64,000 bases of DNA from Streptomyces sp. HNM0575. GTDB taxonomy: Bacteria; Actinomycetota; Actinomycetes; Streptomycetales; Streptomycetaceae. The notes under the pieces are model-generated. The model ran no database searches and had not been told where the DNA came from. It saw only the letters and a list, made by a program, of their open reading frames with translations. The DNA is taken from assembly GCF_012726265.1 (NCBI RefSeq), contig NZ_JAASAG010000004.1:310001-374000 (forward strand), in the 5' to 3' direction. Shown in pieces: positions 26,677 through 36,351 of the stretch; the stretch's first letter is position 1; each line of letters starts with the position of its first letter. Position numbers and translations under genes: made by a program.

Positions 26677-29507
26677 CGACCGTCCCCCTCCGGTGTCGTT
26701 CCTGGTGCTGACTCCGCCGCCTCGTCCCCCGATGCGCCGGCGTTGTGCAGTCGGCCGCGCTGCCAGCCGCGCTGGAGCGAAGCCATGCGGTTGCGTACCT
26801 CGTCCGCGTCCCTGTTGGCAAGATCGTCCGAGCGCGGGCCGGGGTCCGCGCGGTTCGGTGCGGGTTCGCCCTGGTCCCTCTTGAGCTGGGGTGCAAGGTT
26901 CGCCTGGCGGACCCTGCGGGGCAGTCCGCCGGGCGTGCTGGACGGCGCGGGGTCGCCGGACGGCTTCGCCGGTGCGCCGGCAGCCTCGCCGGCGGGCGCC
27001 GTATTCCGTCCCTCCCGGCGGTCCTCGCGGTCCTGCCGCTGCGGCCCTGCTCCGGACTCATCGGCCTCCGGGGCGTCCGGGGCGTCCGGCCTGCCGACGG
27101 TGCGTCCGTGGTCCGCGACCAGCACGGGCGTACGCGGCCTGCGCTTCGGAAGCGGTGCGAGGCCTCCCCTGCCGTCGCTCTGCGAACTCGTGGGACGGGA
27201 GGAGCCGTCGGCCTCGTCCCGGGCCTGCTGGTGCTGTTCGAGTCCGGGCCTGGGACCGCCTAGCGGGGCCGGGCCGCCTGTGCTGTGCGCCGGTACGCCG
27301 TCACGGTCCGGCCCGTCGCCGTCGGCGGGTTCGCCGTCCGTGCCGTCGCCGTCCGTACGCTCGCGGTCGGTGCCGTCGTCGCCCGTACGCTCGCGGTCCG
27401 TATCGCCGCCCTCGCCGTCGCGGTCGCGTCCCGGCCCCTTCTCCAACTCGCCGATGGGCGCCTCCAGTTCGACGGGCCCGTCGAGGGCGGCGCGCTGCCG
27501 CGGCGTCACGGTGACGGGCGGCCCGGAGGGGCCGCGGGTGAGGGCGTCGAGCCGTGTGCCGGACACGCCGGTGCCGGACGCCGGCTCCCGCTCCAGGCGG
27601 TCCTCGTCGTGCCCGGAGGTCTCGGTGAGGATCCGGCCCGGGACCAGCACGACGGCCGTGGTGCCGCCGTACGGGGAGGGCTGGAGCGAGACCCGTACGC
27701 CCTGGCGCTGGGCGAGCCGGGAGACCACGAAGAGCCCGAGACGGTCGGTGTCGGAGAGTTCGAACTCGGGCGTCTCCGCGAGCCGCAGGTTCGCCTCCAG
27801 CAGCGCGTCGGCGGCCATGCCCAGGCCGCGGTCGTGGATCTCCAGGGTGTAGCCGTTGGCGACGCGCTCGCCGAGCACCTGGACCGCGGTGTGCGGCGGC
27901 GAGAACACCGTGGCGTTCTCCAGGAGTTCGGCGATGAGGTGGGTGAGGTCGGCGACCGAGCCGCCGTCGACGGCGAGGCGCGGCAGCCGGCGCACCTCGA
28001 TGCGCTCGTAGTCCTCCACCTCGGAGACGGCGGCCCTCACGACGTCCATCAGCTGGACGGGCTTGCGCCACTGACGGGACGGCGCGGCGCCGGAGAGGAT
28101 CACCAGGCCCTCGGCGTGACGCCGCATGCGGGTCGTGAGGTGGTCGAGGCGGAAGAGGTCCGCGAGCTCGTCCGAGTCCTCGGTGCGGCGCTCCATGTGG
28201 TCCAGGAGGCTCAACTGCCGGTGCAGCAGCACCTGGTTGCGGCGGGCGAGATTGACGAACACCTCGGAGACGCCGCGGCGCATGTCGGCCTGCTTGACGG
28301 CGGCCTCGACTGCGGCGCGCTGAAGGGTGTTGACCGCCTGGCCGACCTGTCCGGACTCGTCCTGCGGGTACTCCAGCCGCGGCGCCTCCGTCTCGATGTC
28401 GACCGTCTCGCCGGCGGCCAGGCGCCGCATCACGCTCGGCAGCCGCACGCCCGCGGCCTCCTGGGCCTCCCGGCGCAGGGTGCGCAGGTCGCGTACGAGG
28501 CCGCGGCCCACGCGGAAGGAGATGACGATCGAGGCGACGACGGCGGCGGCACCGATCACGACTGCGCCGCCGAACTGGACGAGCACCTTCGTCGCGTCGG
28601 GCTGCACGCGCTCCTCGTAGCGGTCGCGCGCCTCGAAGTTCATCCGCTCCAGGTCGGTGAGGACGGTGGAGGTCGCCGACTGCCAGCGCTCGGAGTTCAC
28701 GACTCCCCGGGTGCCGCGGCTGCCCGCGGCGATGACGGCGTCCTCGTAGCTGCGCAGCGTGCGGCCGTCGGTGCCGTTCCAGTACGCGTCGAAGAACTGC
28801 CGTTCCTCGGCGGGCAGTTCGGGCAGCGTCGTCTCATAGGTGAGGTTGCGTTCGGCCACGCGGTCGGAGAAGGCGCGCCGGTCGCCCCTGGTCATCTCGC
28901 CGGAGGCCAGGGCCGCCGCCATCAGCGCGTCCTCGCGGGCCAGGTACTCGCGGGCGCGCGCGAGACCCACCAGTGCGCGGCCCTGCTTGTCGAGGTCGAC
29001 GTCGTCGATGCCGCCGAGCGCGCTGACGAACGTGTAGCAAGGGTCGATGAGTTCGTTGTACGCCTGGAAGGCGCCGCCGCGGGTGAGCGTGCTCTCCTCC
29101 GCCTTGCGGATCTTCTTCAGGCCTTCCAGCTTGTCCAGCATCACGTCGAGCCGCTGCTGGGTGCTGCCGGTGAGTTCCGAACGCAGGCCGGGGGCACGGG
29201 CGTTGGCGCGCAGCTTCGCTATCTGGGCGTCGGTGTCCTGCTGTTGCTTCTTCAGCTGGGAAAGCGCTTCGGAACCGCGGGGGTCGGCGAGGTAGACCAT
29301 GACCTGCCGGCGCTCGCGCTGGAGGGCCTGCGCCGCGTCCTGCGCCGGATCCCCCACCTTGTCCGCTGCGTTGACCACGTCGAGCAGTTCGCGCGCCTCA
29401 CGGCCCGTGACATAGGTGGCGAAGGCCCAGATGGACACCAGGGACAGCAGCGGCACCAGCAGCAGCACCACGATCTTCCGGCGGATCGACCTACCGCGCA
29501 AGCGCAT
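26673..29507 (-). CDS. cvnA: Conservon sensor histidine kinase-like protein (CvnA), NIT/HAMP
   Basis: A 944-residue membrane sensor starting at ATG 29507 behind GGGGAGG. Order: N-terminal membrane helix (KIVVLLLVPLLSLVSIWAFA), an extracellular NIT (nitrate/nitrite-sensing) type helical domain (about 40-310), a second helix (VQFGGAVVIGAAAVVASIVI), HAMP, then a kinase region with LLDHMERRTEDSDEL, DHLTTRMRRHAE, N-box AELLENATVFSP and G-box IHDRGLGMAADAL. The last ~280 residues are disordered. Conservon kinases signal to roadblock/GTPase partners rather than a response regulator. A 13-bp inverted repeat (TACTG-ACG-CAGTA, 29571-29583) lies upstream. Confidence 0.95.
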   Translation of the reverse strand: MRLRGRSIRRKIVVLLLVPLLSLVSIWAFATYVTGREARELLDVVNAADKVGDPAQDAAQALQRERRQVMVYLADPRGSEALSQLKKQQQDTDAQIAKLRANARAPGLRSELTGSTQQRLDVMLDKLEGLKKIRKAEESTLTRGGAFQAYNELIDPCYTFVSALGGIDDVDLDKQGRALVGLARAREYLAREDALMAAALASGEMTRGDRRAFSDRVAERNLTYETTLPELPAEERQFFDAYWNGTDGRTLRSYEDAVIAAGSRGTRGVVNSERWQSATSTVLTDLERMNFEARDRYEERVQPDATKVLVQFGGAVVIGAAAVVASIVISFRVGRGLVRDLRTLRREAQEAAGVRLPSVMRRLAAGETVDIETEAPRLEYPQDESGQVGQAVNTLQRAAVEAAVKQADMRRGVSEVFVNLARRNQVLLHRQLSLLDHMERRTEDSDELADLFRLDHLTTRMRRHAEGLVILSGAAPSRQWRKPVQLMDVVRAAVSEVEDYERIEVRRLPRLAVDGGSVADLTHLIAELLENATVFSPPHTAVQVLGERVANGYTLEIHDRGLGMAADALLEANLRLAETPEFELSDTDRLGLFVVSRLAQRQGVRVSLQPSPYGGTTAVVLVPGRILTETSGHDEDRLEREPASGTGVSGTRLDALTRGPSGPPVTVTPRQRAALDGPVELEAPIGELEKGPGRDRDGEGGDTDRERTGDDGTDRERTDGDGTDGEPADGDGPDRDGVPAHSTGGPAPLGGPRPGLEQHQQARDEADGSSRPTSSQSDGRGGLAPLPKRRPRTPVLVADHGRTVGRPDAPDAPEADESGAGPQRQDREDRREGRNTAPAGEAAGAPAKPSGDPAPSSTPGGLPRRVRQANLAPQLKRDQGEPAPNRADPGPRSDDLANRDADEVRNRMASLQRGWQRGRLHNAGASGDEAAESAPGTTPEGDGR
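27321..27410. repeat. 30-bp tandem repeat in the disordered tail of cvnA
   Basis: Three 30-bp units (27321-27350, 27351-27380, 27381-27410); the last two share CCGTACGCTCGCGGTC. In protein they give Asp/Thr/Arg/Gly-rich decapeptides such as TDRERTGDDG and TDRERTDGDG. Confidence 0.8.
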
Positions 29508-29570
29508 GGCCTCCCCTAGTCAACCCCGTCCGCCCGGGGCGAGTTCCGACAGCAAACGGCGTGAGCCTAC

Positions 29571-29583
29571 TACTGACGCAGTA
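29571..29583. promoter_or_regulatory. Inverted repeat upstream of cvnA
   Basis: TACTG-ACG-CAGTA, a perfect 5-bp inverted repeat with a 3-bp spacer, 64 bp upstream of the cvnA start and 160 bp upstream of the divergent small membrane protein. It could be an operator; short palindromes arise by chance, so support is weak. Confidence 0.25.
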
Positions 29584-29743
29584 CCGAGTCGTAGATGTGT
29601 CCGAGCGTGAAAACCGGACCTCCAGGGGTGCCTCATCCTGAGATGTCCACCGATGCCCCACACGCGTCCTTGAATTGTGGCGCAACCCACTGACGTGGAA
29701 ACGTGTGGCCTGTGGGGGAACGTGAGGGGGGAGTGAAAGGATC

Positions 29744-30055
29744 ATGTACGCGAGATCCAGGCTGCCTGACCCCGTCCGTACGGCGGCAGTTCGGGCAGTG
29801 GTGATAGTCGCCGTGACGCTCGTTCAGTTGATGATCGCCGTGCTGTGCTCGGTCGCCCAGGTGTGGCTGGCCTTCCCCATGGTGATCGCGACCGTGGTCA
29901 GCACGGTGGTGGCGACATGGGCCGTGCTGGACGTGTGGGTGACCCGTCAGGTGTGGCGGCAGCGGCACGGGGTGCTGTCCGAGCCGAGCAGCGCCGCGCG
30001 CCGGCGGGCTGTTGAGACGGCCAGAACGAGGACGCGGCGCGAACGGGGCGTGTGA
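29744..30055 (+). CDS. Small two-helix membrane protein, function unknown
   Basis: A 103-residue protein from ATG 29744 with GAAAGGA upstream. Two membrane helices are clear (VVIVAVTLVQLMIAVLCSVA and VIATVVSTVVATWAVLDVWV), followed by a basic cytoplasmic tail (RRRAVETARTRTRRERGV). It is divergent from cvnA. I do not recognise the family; similar small proteins are often conserved in streptomycetes. Confidence 0.75.
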   Translation: MYARSRLPDPVRTAAVRAVVIVAVTLVQLMIAVLCSVAQVWLAFPMVIATVVSTVVATWAVLDVWVTRQVWRQRHGVLSEPSSAARRRAVETARTRTRRERGV

Positions 30056-30170
30056 ATTCCGTGCGCCGCCCGCACAGGGCGCGCCGGACCGCACCACCGG
30101 CCCGCAAATGTCTCAACTGCCCCTGGACGTACGGGCGTTGACGCGCCTCTCTGCGCCTCTCCGCGTCCCG

Positions 30171-33100
30171 TCACGGCTCCCCGCGCGGGCCGTCTGCCTG
30201 TGCCGGTACGCGGGGCTGCTGCGCTCCCTGCTCCGGGCGGCGGAACATCCGCGTAGCGGTGATCTCGCCGTGCACGGGCTCCTCTTCCGGATCCTGCTGC
30301 GGCAGTCCGGGACGCAGATGCTCCTCCACGCTGATGTACTTCAGCCCCGCCCGCAGGTCCGCGTCGTTGCGCAGCCGGATGACGAGCGGGAACTCGGCGA
30401 GCGCCGTCGTGTCGAACAGCCCCGTGGTGTACAGCAGTTGGACGCCCAGCGCGTCGGCGACCGCCCGCTGGAGCTCCAGCAGGTATGTGGCGTTGGCACG
30501 GCCGATGGGGTTGTCGAGGAAGAGCGTGCCGGCGTGCCGGTCCCGCTCGTGGCCGCGGTCGTTCCCCCGCAGCGCCGCCATGGTGCAGTAGAGCGCGATC
30601 GCGGCGGTCAGCAGCTGGCCTCCGGAGAAGACGTCGCCCATCTGCCCGACGGGCACCCGCTCCGCCCGCAGCACCGCGTCCGGCTTGAGGATCTCCACCG
30701 ATACGCCGCGCGGCTCCAGCGCGGCGTGAACTCCCCGCAGCAGCAAGGACATTCCGTCCCGCCGCAGATCGGAGTTCTTCGCGACGGCGGTACGGGTGGC
30801 CGTGTCGACGACCTCGCCGAGCCGCTCGGCCAGCACGGCCTGGTCCGGATCGTCGAAGCGGATGCGCAGGAACTCCTGGCCCGACCACTCCCCCAGCCCC
30901 TCCGGCAGCCGGGAGAGGCGCTGCGCCGAACGCAGCGTCGCCAGCGACGACTCCACGAGGCCGCGCAGCCGGTCGACGATGCTGTCGCGGTTGCGCTCCA
31001 GCTGCTCCAGCTCGTCGCTGAGGACGCGGAGCCTCGGCGCGAAGGCCTCCGCCCAGGCCGCGGCGTGGTCCGGCAGCGCGGAGGCGGGCAGTTCGCGGAT
31101 CTGCTGCCGTGCCGGGGTGCGGACCTGTTCGTACCGCGAGGAGTTGGCGTGCCGTACGAGCACGTCGCACGCCTCCCGCAGCGTCTGCTCCGCGGACGAC
31201 AGGTCGGCGGCGCAGCCGCGCAGCGAGCGGCGCGCCTCCGCGGCGTCCCGGCGGGCCTCGACGGGGCTGCCCGGGTAGGGCTCCGGGGCCTCCCCGGCGT
31301 CCTGGGCGGCGGGCTGCTGCGGATCGCGCAGCAGGTCACGCAGGAGCGCGGCCGTCTCGTCGAATCCGCCCGCGGCCTCCTCGGCGGCTCGGTGGGCCCG
31401 TACGAGAGCGGTGTGCGCGGTGCGGGCCTCCTCCAACTCATCGGTGCGGGCCGCCAGTTCGGCGTTGGCCGTACGCAGCAGACGCTGGGCCTCCTCGGCG
31501 CCGGCGGGCTCCATGCCGGGCGGCAGCTGCGTGTGGCAGTCGCCCTGCGCCGGGGCGAGCCGCTCCGTCTCGCCGCGCAGCCTGCCCAGTTGCTCGCTCG
31601 CCGCGGCGGCCCGGGACTCCAGCATGTGCACCCGTGACTCGGCCCGCGCCGCGGCGGCCTGGCGTGCGGGACCGTCCGCGCCGTCGGGGCCGTCGAGGAG
31701 CTGCGCGGCGCGGGTGCGGACCTTGTTGGTGAGCCGGTCGAGGGCGGCGCGCGCGGCCGACTCGTCGCTCTCGGCGTGGGCCTGCTCGGCGCGCAGATCG
31801 GCGCCGACGCCGACCTTCTCGTACAGCCGGGAGGCCGATCTGTAGGCCTCGCGGAGCGACGGCAGCGACGAGCCGACGGGCGGCGGCAGGGTCTCGTCGG
31901 CGGCGTCGGGGACGCCTGCGATCTGGGCGCGCTCGGCGCGCAGCGCACGCGCGGTGCGGTGGGCGTCGTCCGCGGCGCGCTGCGCGGAACGCCTGTCCTC
32001 GTCCGCCGCCCGTGCCCGCGTCAGACAGGCCTCGGCGCGCTCCTCGGCCTCGGCGGCCTCCTCGGCGAGCGCGCGCAGCCGGGTCTGCCAACTGCCGCGC
32101 TCGCGAAGGCGGGAGGCCAGGCCCGCGAGGGCGTCGGCACCGCGGCCGGCACGCTGCGCCTCCTCCTGGCGCTCGTCCCTCACTCGGGCGGTGCCGGCTG
32201 CGCTCTCCTCCGCCTCCCGGTGCGCCGTACGGGCGTGTACGAGGTGCGCCCGGGCTTCCTCCGCCGCCTCGCGGGTGCTCTGCGCCGCCGACGCCAGCTC
32301 CGCGAGGCGTCCGGGCGGGCAGCCCGTGCGCCAGGAGGCGAGCCGCGCCGCGAGGGTGCGGTCGGCGGAGAGGCGGGCGGCGAGGGCGCGGATCTCCTCG
32401 TCGCGGGCGAGCGCACGGGTGCGCAGCTGGCGGCGCTCCTCGTCGGCGGCCTGCTCGTCGTGCATGGCCGGGTTGGGCGGTACGAGGAAGACGTCGTCAC
32501 GAGGGGCGGTGCCCTCCGCGTGGAGAGGAGCCAGGAGGGCCGCGGCCGTGCCGACCGCCACCGCGGAGCGGGGCAGCAACGCCGCGCCCGCCAGGGCCTC
32601 TTGGGCACGCACATGGCTGGCGGGGTCGGTGATGACGACCCCGTCAACCAGCTCGGGGCGGGCCGCGAGCACACCGGCGTGGTCGGACGGGTCCACGGCC
32701 TGGGCGAGATAACGCCACCCGGGCAGGGCGGGGATGCCGTGCTCGCCCAGGAAGTCGACGGTGGCCGTGACGTCGGGGGCGGGCGGCAGCAGACCCCCGT
32801 CGCCGAGTGCGCCCAGCATGCGGGAGTCCTCGGCGGCGGCGGTGCGCAGCTCGAAGAGCTGCCGCTCGCAGGCGGCGACCGCGTCGTCGAGCAACTCGGC
32901 CAGGGACTCGCCGGCGGCGTCCAGTTCCTCGGCGGTGAGGGCGCCCGCTTCGGGCGCGGGGGTGCCTGTGGCGTCGTCTGTGGTGCCTGTGGCGTCGTCG
33001 GGAGTGCCTGTGGCGACGTCGGGGTGAGCGTCCGCGCCGTCCCGCTGAGCCGCGCGGGGCGAGGGCACCGATGGCGCCGTACCGGGGTCGATCGGCACCG

Positions 33101-35060
33101 TACCGGGGTCGACCCGCGCGGTGCCGGGGTCCGCGGACCGGGCGTCCCCCCGCTGACGACCGATCTGCTGGTGCCGCTGCTGCCGCCCCGACGCGTGGGG
33201 CAGCCCGAGGAGTTCGGCGAGACGTACCTCCGTGCCCAGCGCGCGTGCCGTGCGCAGTTCGGCGGTGTGCGCGGCGGCGGCCGCCTCGGCGGCGTCCTCG
33301 GCGCGGGCGGCGGCGAGTTCGGCGCGGGCGAGCTCCGCGCCCGACTCCTGTGCGCGCTCCGCGGTGCGGCGCGCCGCTTCGCGCGCCTCCTCCCAGGCTG
33401 CTGCCGCCACGCGTCCGGCCTCACCGGCGGCGAGCGCGGCGGCGGCCGGATCGCTGTCGCCGCCGTCCCCGCCGTCCCGGTCGCCGGATGTCTCGATCCA
33501 GCCCGCACGTACGGCCTCGGCTGTCTCCTGCTCGACCTCGGCGAGGCGTTGACGCAGATGGTCCGCTTCGCTGCGGGCGCGCTGTGCCTCGGTGGCGGCG
33601 GCCGTCGCATCGCGGTGCGCGTCCTCCGAACCCGTCTGGAGGGCCGCCGAGCGCTCCTCTTCCTCCGCCGCGGTGCGCTCGGCCTCCCCGGCGGCGGCGT
33701 GCAGGGCACGTACGAGGTCGGTGGCGGCCGTGGCACGGGCGGCGAGGGCGGGCGCCGCGTCCCGCTCGGCCTCGCGGATGGCGTCCGAGAGGCGGGCGGC
33801 GCGGTCGCCCGCGGTGCGGTGGGCGAGCACGGTCTCGGCGGCCTGCCACGCGGAGTGCAGCGTACGGGCCTCGGTCAGCTCACGGCGCTGCGCGGAGGCT
33901 TCCTTCTCGGCACCCGCGAGCGCCAACGACGCGTGCCTGTAGGCGAGTTCGGCGGCGACGAGGGACGAGCGGTCGCGGGTGTCCCCGGCTGCCGTCACCG
34001 CTTCGTCCGCGTCGGCCACCTGGCCGGCCAGCTCCCCGCCGTGGGCGCGCTCCGCCTCGGCCCGCGCCGCGAGGCGGCGCACCAGCCCACGGGCGCGGCC
34101 TTCCGCGTCGGCGTGGACGCCGCGGGCGCGCCCGCGCTGCTCGGCCGCTTCGGCGATACGGCGCAGCAGGTCCAGGGACCCGGCGGTGAAGTCGCGTTCC
34201 GCGGTGAGTTCGCTGCGGCGGCCGAGCTTGTGCGCGAAGCCGTGCACCAGGTCGGCGAGGCCGTCGGTGTCCCGAGTGTCGGTCACGGCGCGCAGCAGCA
34301 GGTCGGTGAAGTCCGAGTCGTTCTTGACGGCGAAGAGCCCGGCGGCCTCGCCCTCGTCGGCGTTCATCTCCCGCTGGTAGCGGAAGAGTTCGGGGTCGAG
34401 ACCGAGGCCGGTGAGGCGCTCCGTCCAGCGTTCGTGCACCTCTTCCCAGGCGACGTCGAGATTCGGGTACGCCTTGCCCGTCTCGGTCAGCACGTCCCGG
34501 AAGCCCTTCATGGTGCGGCGGCGCCCGCGCGCCGACGAGACGCCCTCGGACGGGGCGCGCAGCGCGGCGGACTCGGCGACGGGAAGCGAGTCCAGGCTCA
34601 TGCCGGGGCCGGGCCGGAAGGAGTACCAGGCCTCGGCGAACTTCCTCGGGTCGCTGGAGACTTGGCGCCCGCGCCACTCGCTGACCTTGCCGACGACGAC
34701 GGTCTCTCCCGTGCGCGTGTGCTGCCACTCCAGGGCGACGTGCCCGCAGTCGTCGGCGAGGAGGAACTTGCGCAGCACCCCGGAGCTGGCGCCGCCGAGG
34801 GTGTTGCGGTGCCCCGGCAGCATCACGGAGAAGATCAGCTTCAGCAGGACGGACTTGCCGCCGCCGTTCTCCAGGAAGAGCACCCCGGCGGGGGCGGGAC
34901 GGCGCGGCGGCTCGCCGGGCTCGTCCTCGAAGAAGTCGGCCTGTGCGGGCGCGGGGCTGGGCACCGGGCCGCCGACTCCGCGGAGGTCCAGAACGGTGTC
35001 GGCGTAGCGCGCACCGGCCGGGCCGATGGAGTAGAGGCGGATCCGGGACAGCTCGTACAT
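30171..35060 (-). CDS. SMC-like coiled-coil ATPase (MukB/MksB/JetC-like)
   Basis: A 1629-residue protein starting at ATG 35060 (weak ribosome binding site). It has the SMC layout: an N-terminal ABC head with FLENGGGKSVLLKLIF (about 63-78), a long Ala/Glu/Arg coiled coil to about 670, a linker with heptapeptide repeats (about 640-706), a hinge-like globular region (about 720-850, GWRYLAQAVDPSDHAGVLAA), a second coiled coil, and a C-terminal head with FSGGQLLTAAIAL (1478-1490) and the Walker B motif TLFLDNPIGRAN (D1516). The Walker A lacks its first Gly, and Asn1517 stands where SMC proteins carry the catalytic Glu. It lies downstream of kleisin-like and winged-helix genes. I infer a condensin-like complex; JetD/MksG is absent. 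Confidence 0.8.
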   Translation of the reverse strand: MYELSRIRLYSIGPAGARYADTVLDLRGVGGPVPSPAPAQADFFEDEPGEPPRRPAPAGVLFLENGGGKSVLLKLIFSVMLPGHRNTLGGASSGVLRKFLLADDCGHVALEWQHTRTGETVVVGKVSEWRGRQVSSDPRKFAEAWYSFRPGPGMSLDSLPVAESAALRAPSEGVSSARGRRRTMKGFRDVLTETGKAYPNLDVAWEEVHERWTERLTGLGLDPELFRYQREMNADEGEAAGLFAVKNDSDFTDLLLRAVTDTRDTDGLADLVHGFAHKLGRRSELTAERDFTAGSLDLLRRIAEAAEQRGRARGVHADAEGRARGLVRRLAARAEAERAHGGELAGQVADADEAVTAAGDTRDRSSLVAAELAYRHASLALAGAEKEASAQRRELTEARTLHSAWQAAETVLAHRTAGDRAARLSDAIREAERDAAPALAARATAATDLVRALHAAAGEAERTAAEEEERSAALQTGSEDAHRDATAAATEAQRARSEADHLRQRLAEVEQETAEAVRAGWIETSGDRDGGDGGDSDPAAAALAAGEAGRVAAAAWEEAREAARRTAERAQESGAELARAELAAARAEDAAEAAAAAHTAELRTARALGTEVRLAELLGLPHASGRQQRHQQIGRQRGDARSADPGTARVDPGTVPIDPGTAPSVPSPRAAQRDGADAHPDVATGTPDDATGTTDDATGTPAPEAGALTAEELDAAGESLAELLDDAVAACERQLFELRTAAAEDSRMLGALGDGGLLPPAPDVTATVDFLGEHGIPALPGWRYLAQAVDPSDHAGVLAARPELVDGVVITDPASHVRAQEALAGAALLPRSAVAVGTAAALLAPLHAEGTAPRDDVFLVPPNPAMHDEQAADEERRQLRTRALARDEEIRALAARLSADRTLAARLASWRTGCPPGRLAELASAAQSTREAAEEARAHLVHARTAHREAEESAAGTARVRDERQEEAQRAGRGADALAGLASRLRERGSWQTRLRALAEEAAEAEERAEACLTRARAADEDRRSAQRAADDAHRTARALRAERAQIAGVPDAADETLPPPVGSSLPSLREAYRSASRLYEKVGVGADLRAEQAHAESDESAARAALDRLTNKVRTRAAQLLDGPDGADGPARQAAAARAESRVHMLESRAAAASEQLGRLRGETERLAPAQGDCHTQLPPGMEPAGAEEAQRLLRTANAELAARTDELEEARTAHTALVRAHRAAEEAAGGFDETAALLRDLLRDPQQPAAQDAGEAPEPYPGSPVEARRDAAEARRSLRGCAADLSSAEQTLREACDVLVRHANSSRYEQVRTPARQQIRELPASALPDHAAAWAEAFAPRLRVLSDELEQLERNRDSIVDRLRGLVESSLATLRSAQRLSRLPEGLGEWSGQEFLRIRFDDPDQAVLAERLGEVVDTATRTAVAKNSDLRRDGMSLLLRGVHAALEPRGVSVEILKPDAVLRAERVPVGQMGDVFSGGQLLTAAIALYCTMAALRGNDRGHERDRHAGTLFLDNPIGRANATYLLELQRAVADALGVQLLYTTGLFDTTALAEFPLVIRLRNDADLRAGLKYISVEEHLRPGLPQQDPEEEPVHGEITATRMFRRPEQGAQQPRVPAQADGPRGEP
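32962..33024. repeat. Three 21-bp tandem repeats inside the SMC-like gene (set 1)
   Basis: Three contiguous 21-bp units begin at 32962, 32983 and 33004, each starting GTGCCTGTGGCG and differing at a few bases. They encode Asp/Ala/Thr/Gly/Pro heptapeptides (DDATGTP-like) in the linker between the first coiled coil and the hinge-like region. Confidence 0.9.
33073..33135. repeat. Three 21-bp tandem repeats inside the SMC-like gene (set 2)
   Basis: Three contiguous 21-bp units begin at 33073, 33094 and 33115, built around CCGTACCGGGGTCGA. They encode DPGTxxx heptapeptides. Both sets share the same period, 49 bp apart, so this linker seems prone to in-frame expansion. Confidence 0.9.
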
Positions 35061-35172
35061 GGGCGGCGGGCTCTCGGTGGTCAGGGGCGGTCGGCCGTGG
35101 TCAGGGCGGGGAGTGGGGTCGGGTCGGTCGGGGCGGCGATCTCGGTCGGGTGCGGTCAGGTGGCGGGTCCGG

Positions 35173-36117
35173 TCAGGAATGGAAGGGAAGCGCGGCGTCG
35201 CCCGCGATCTCCAACTCCTCGCCGTCGGCGGGCGGGACGAGCGTCGCGCTTCCGTCGCTGACGGGGACGACGCCCAGCTCCAGCAGCTCCGACATGGCGG
35301 CGCTGCCCGCCATGTCGCGGACCTGGAGCTGATAGCGGGCGGTGGTGCGGTAGGTGCCCCCGGCGTCGTCGCCCGTACGTTGAAGGAAACCGGAGTCGAC
35401 GAGGAAGGCGACGGCCTTGCCGATGATGCCGGTCGTCGAACCGGCCAGCCTGCGGGCGTCCTTGGTGGCCCCGGTGGCGCTGCGCCGTGCGTAGACCCGC
35501 CAGGCGGCCTCCAGGCCGGGGGCGTCCGTGGCCGGGTCGGGATTCTCCCCCGCCTCCTCGGCACGCTCCGCCAGCCGCCGGCACGCCTGCCGTACGAACG
35601 AGTCCACGCCGTTGACCGTGATGCGGCCGATGTACGCGTCGTCGGCGAGGTCTTCGGGGCGCGGGAAGGCCATGGCCGCGACGGCCAGATGCGCGAGGCC
35701 GTGCAGGAAACGGTCCGCGGAGTCCGCGGTGGCGCGCCGCGCGTAGTCGCCCATGCGGACGGCGAACACCGAGTCCTCGTCGGCGGCCAGGGCCATCCCC
35801 GCCCGGGTGGAGACCTCCAGCACGACCAGGCCCAGGCCGGTGGCGACGGCGTCGGCGAGGCGGGCGAAAGCGGGCTCGTCGCGGTAACGCCGCAGCAGCG
35901 ACGCGTACTCGGCGTCCCTGGCCGGGAGCAGCTTGGGATGGAGCCCGAAGGAGACAAGGCGCGCGGCGTCGGCGGTGTCCGCGGGGGTGACGGCCGCCTG
36001 GGCCGCACGGGCCGGGGAGGTCTCGCCCTGTACGCCGTCCTCCGTGGCGACAGAGGCGGGGGCGGGGGCGGGGAACGCGGCGGCGGAACCGGCGCTCTCG
36101 TCGGGGTGTTCGGTCAC
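35173..36117 (-). CDS. Winged-helix accessory subunit of the SMC-like complex (MksE/JetB-like)
   Basis: A 314-residue protein. GTG 36117 is chosen because the upstream 72 codons have weaker third-position GC; a GTG at 36333 would place the start 18 bases from the kleisin-like gene. After a disordered N-terminus it has a helical body (LADAVATGLGLVVLEVSTRA, RFLHGLAHLAVAAMAFP), then a winged-helix-like segment (GIIGKAVAFLVDSGFLQRTG, then YRTTARYQLQVRDMAGSAAM) and C-terminal beta strands. This architecture and its position fit the Kite-type MksE/JetB subunits. Assignment is by gene order and fold reading, not by a recognised signature. Confidence 0.6.
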   Translation of the reverse strand: MTEHPDESAGSAAAFPAPAPASVATEDGVQGETSPARAAQAAVTPADTADAARLVSFGLHPKLLPARDAEYASLLRRYRDEPAFARLADAVATGLGLVVLEVSTRAGMALAADEDSVFAVRMGDYARRATADSADRFLHGLAHLAVAAMAFPRPEDLADDAYIGRITVNGVDSFVRQACRRLAERAEEAGENPDPATDAPGLEAAWRVYARRSATGATKDARRLAGSTTGIIGKAVAFLVDSGFLQRTGDDAGGTYRTTARYQLQVRDMAGSAAMSELLELGVVPVSDGSATLVPPADGEELEIAGDAALPFHS

Positions 36118-36351
36118 TGCTGCCTCACTCCTGCGCCTCGGGGTCGGATACCGGAAGGGACGGAAGTCGGCGGACCGGCATACGACAACGCTCCCCGAGT
36201 CGAACCGCCTCCCGTCGCCACGCCGTTCGCCGCCGCGCACGCCAACTCCCGGGCGCCCTCGGGCCGGTGGCGACAGCGGCGGCGGGGACGCGGGGACGGC
36301 GGCGGAGGCGGCCGTGACCGCCATGGCTGTCACACGTCGCGGTCGGGTGCC

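Noticed and set aside
31776..35261. Long plus-strand open frame (over 1,100 codons) opposite the SMC-like gene
   Set aside because: Composition is Gly/Arg-rich without motifs; it is an antisense shadow, as are similar frames opposite cvnA and the guanylyltransferase.
36118..36333. 72-codon N-terminal extension of the winged-helix protein
   Set aside because: Third-position GC falls and the residues are low-complexity; GTG 36117 is better supported, though spacing to the previous gene leaves some doubt.
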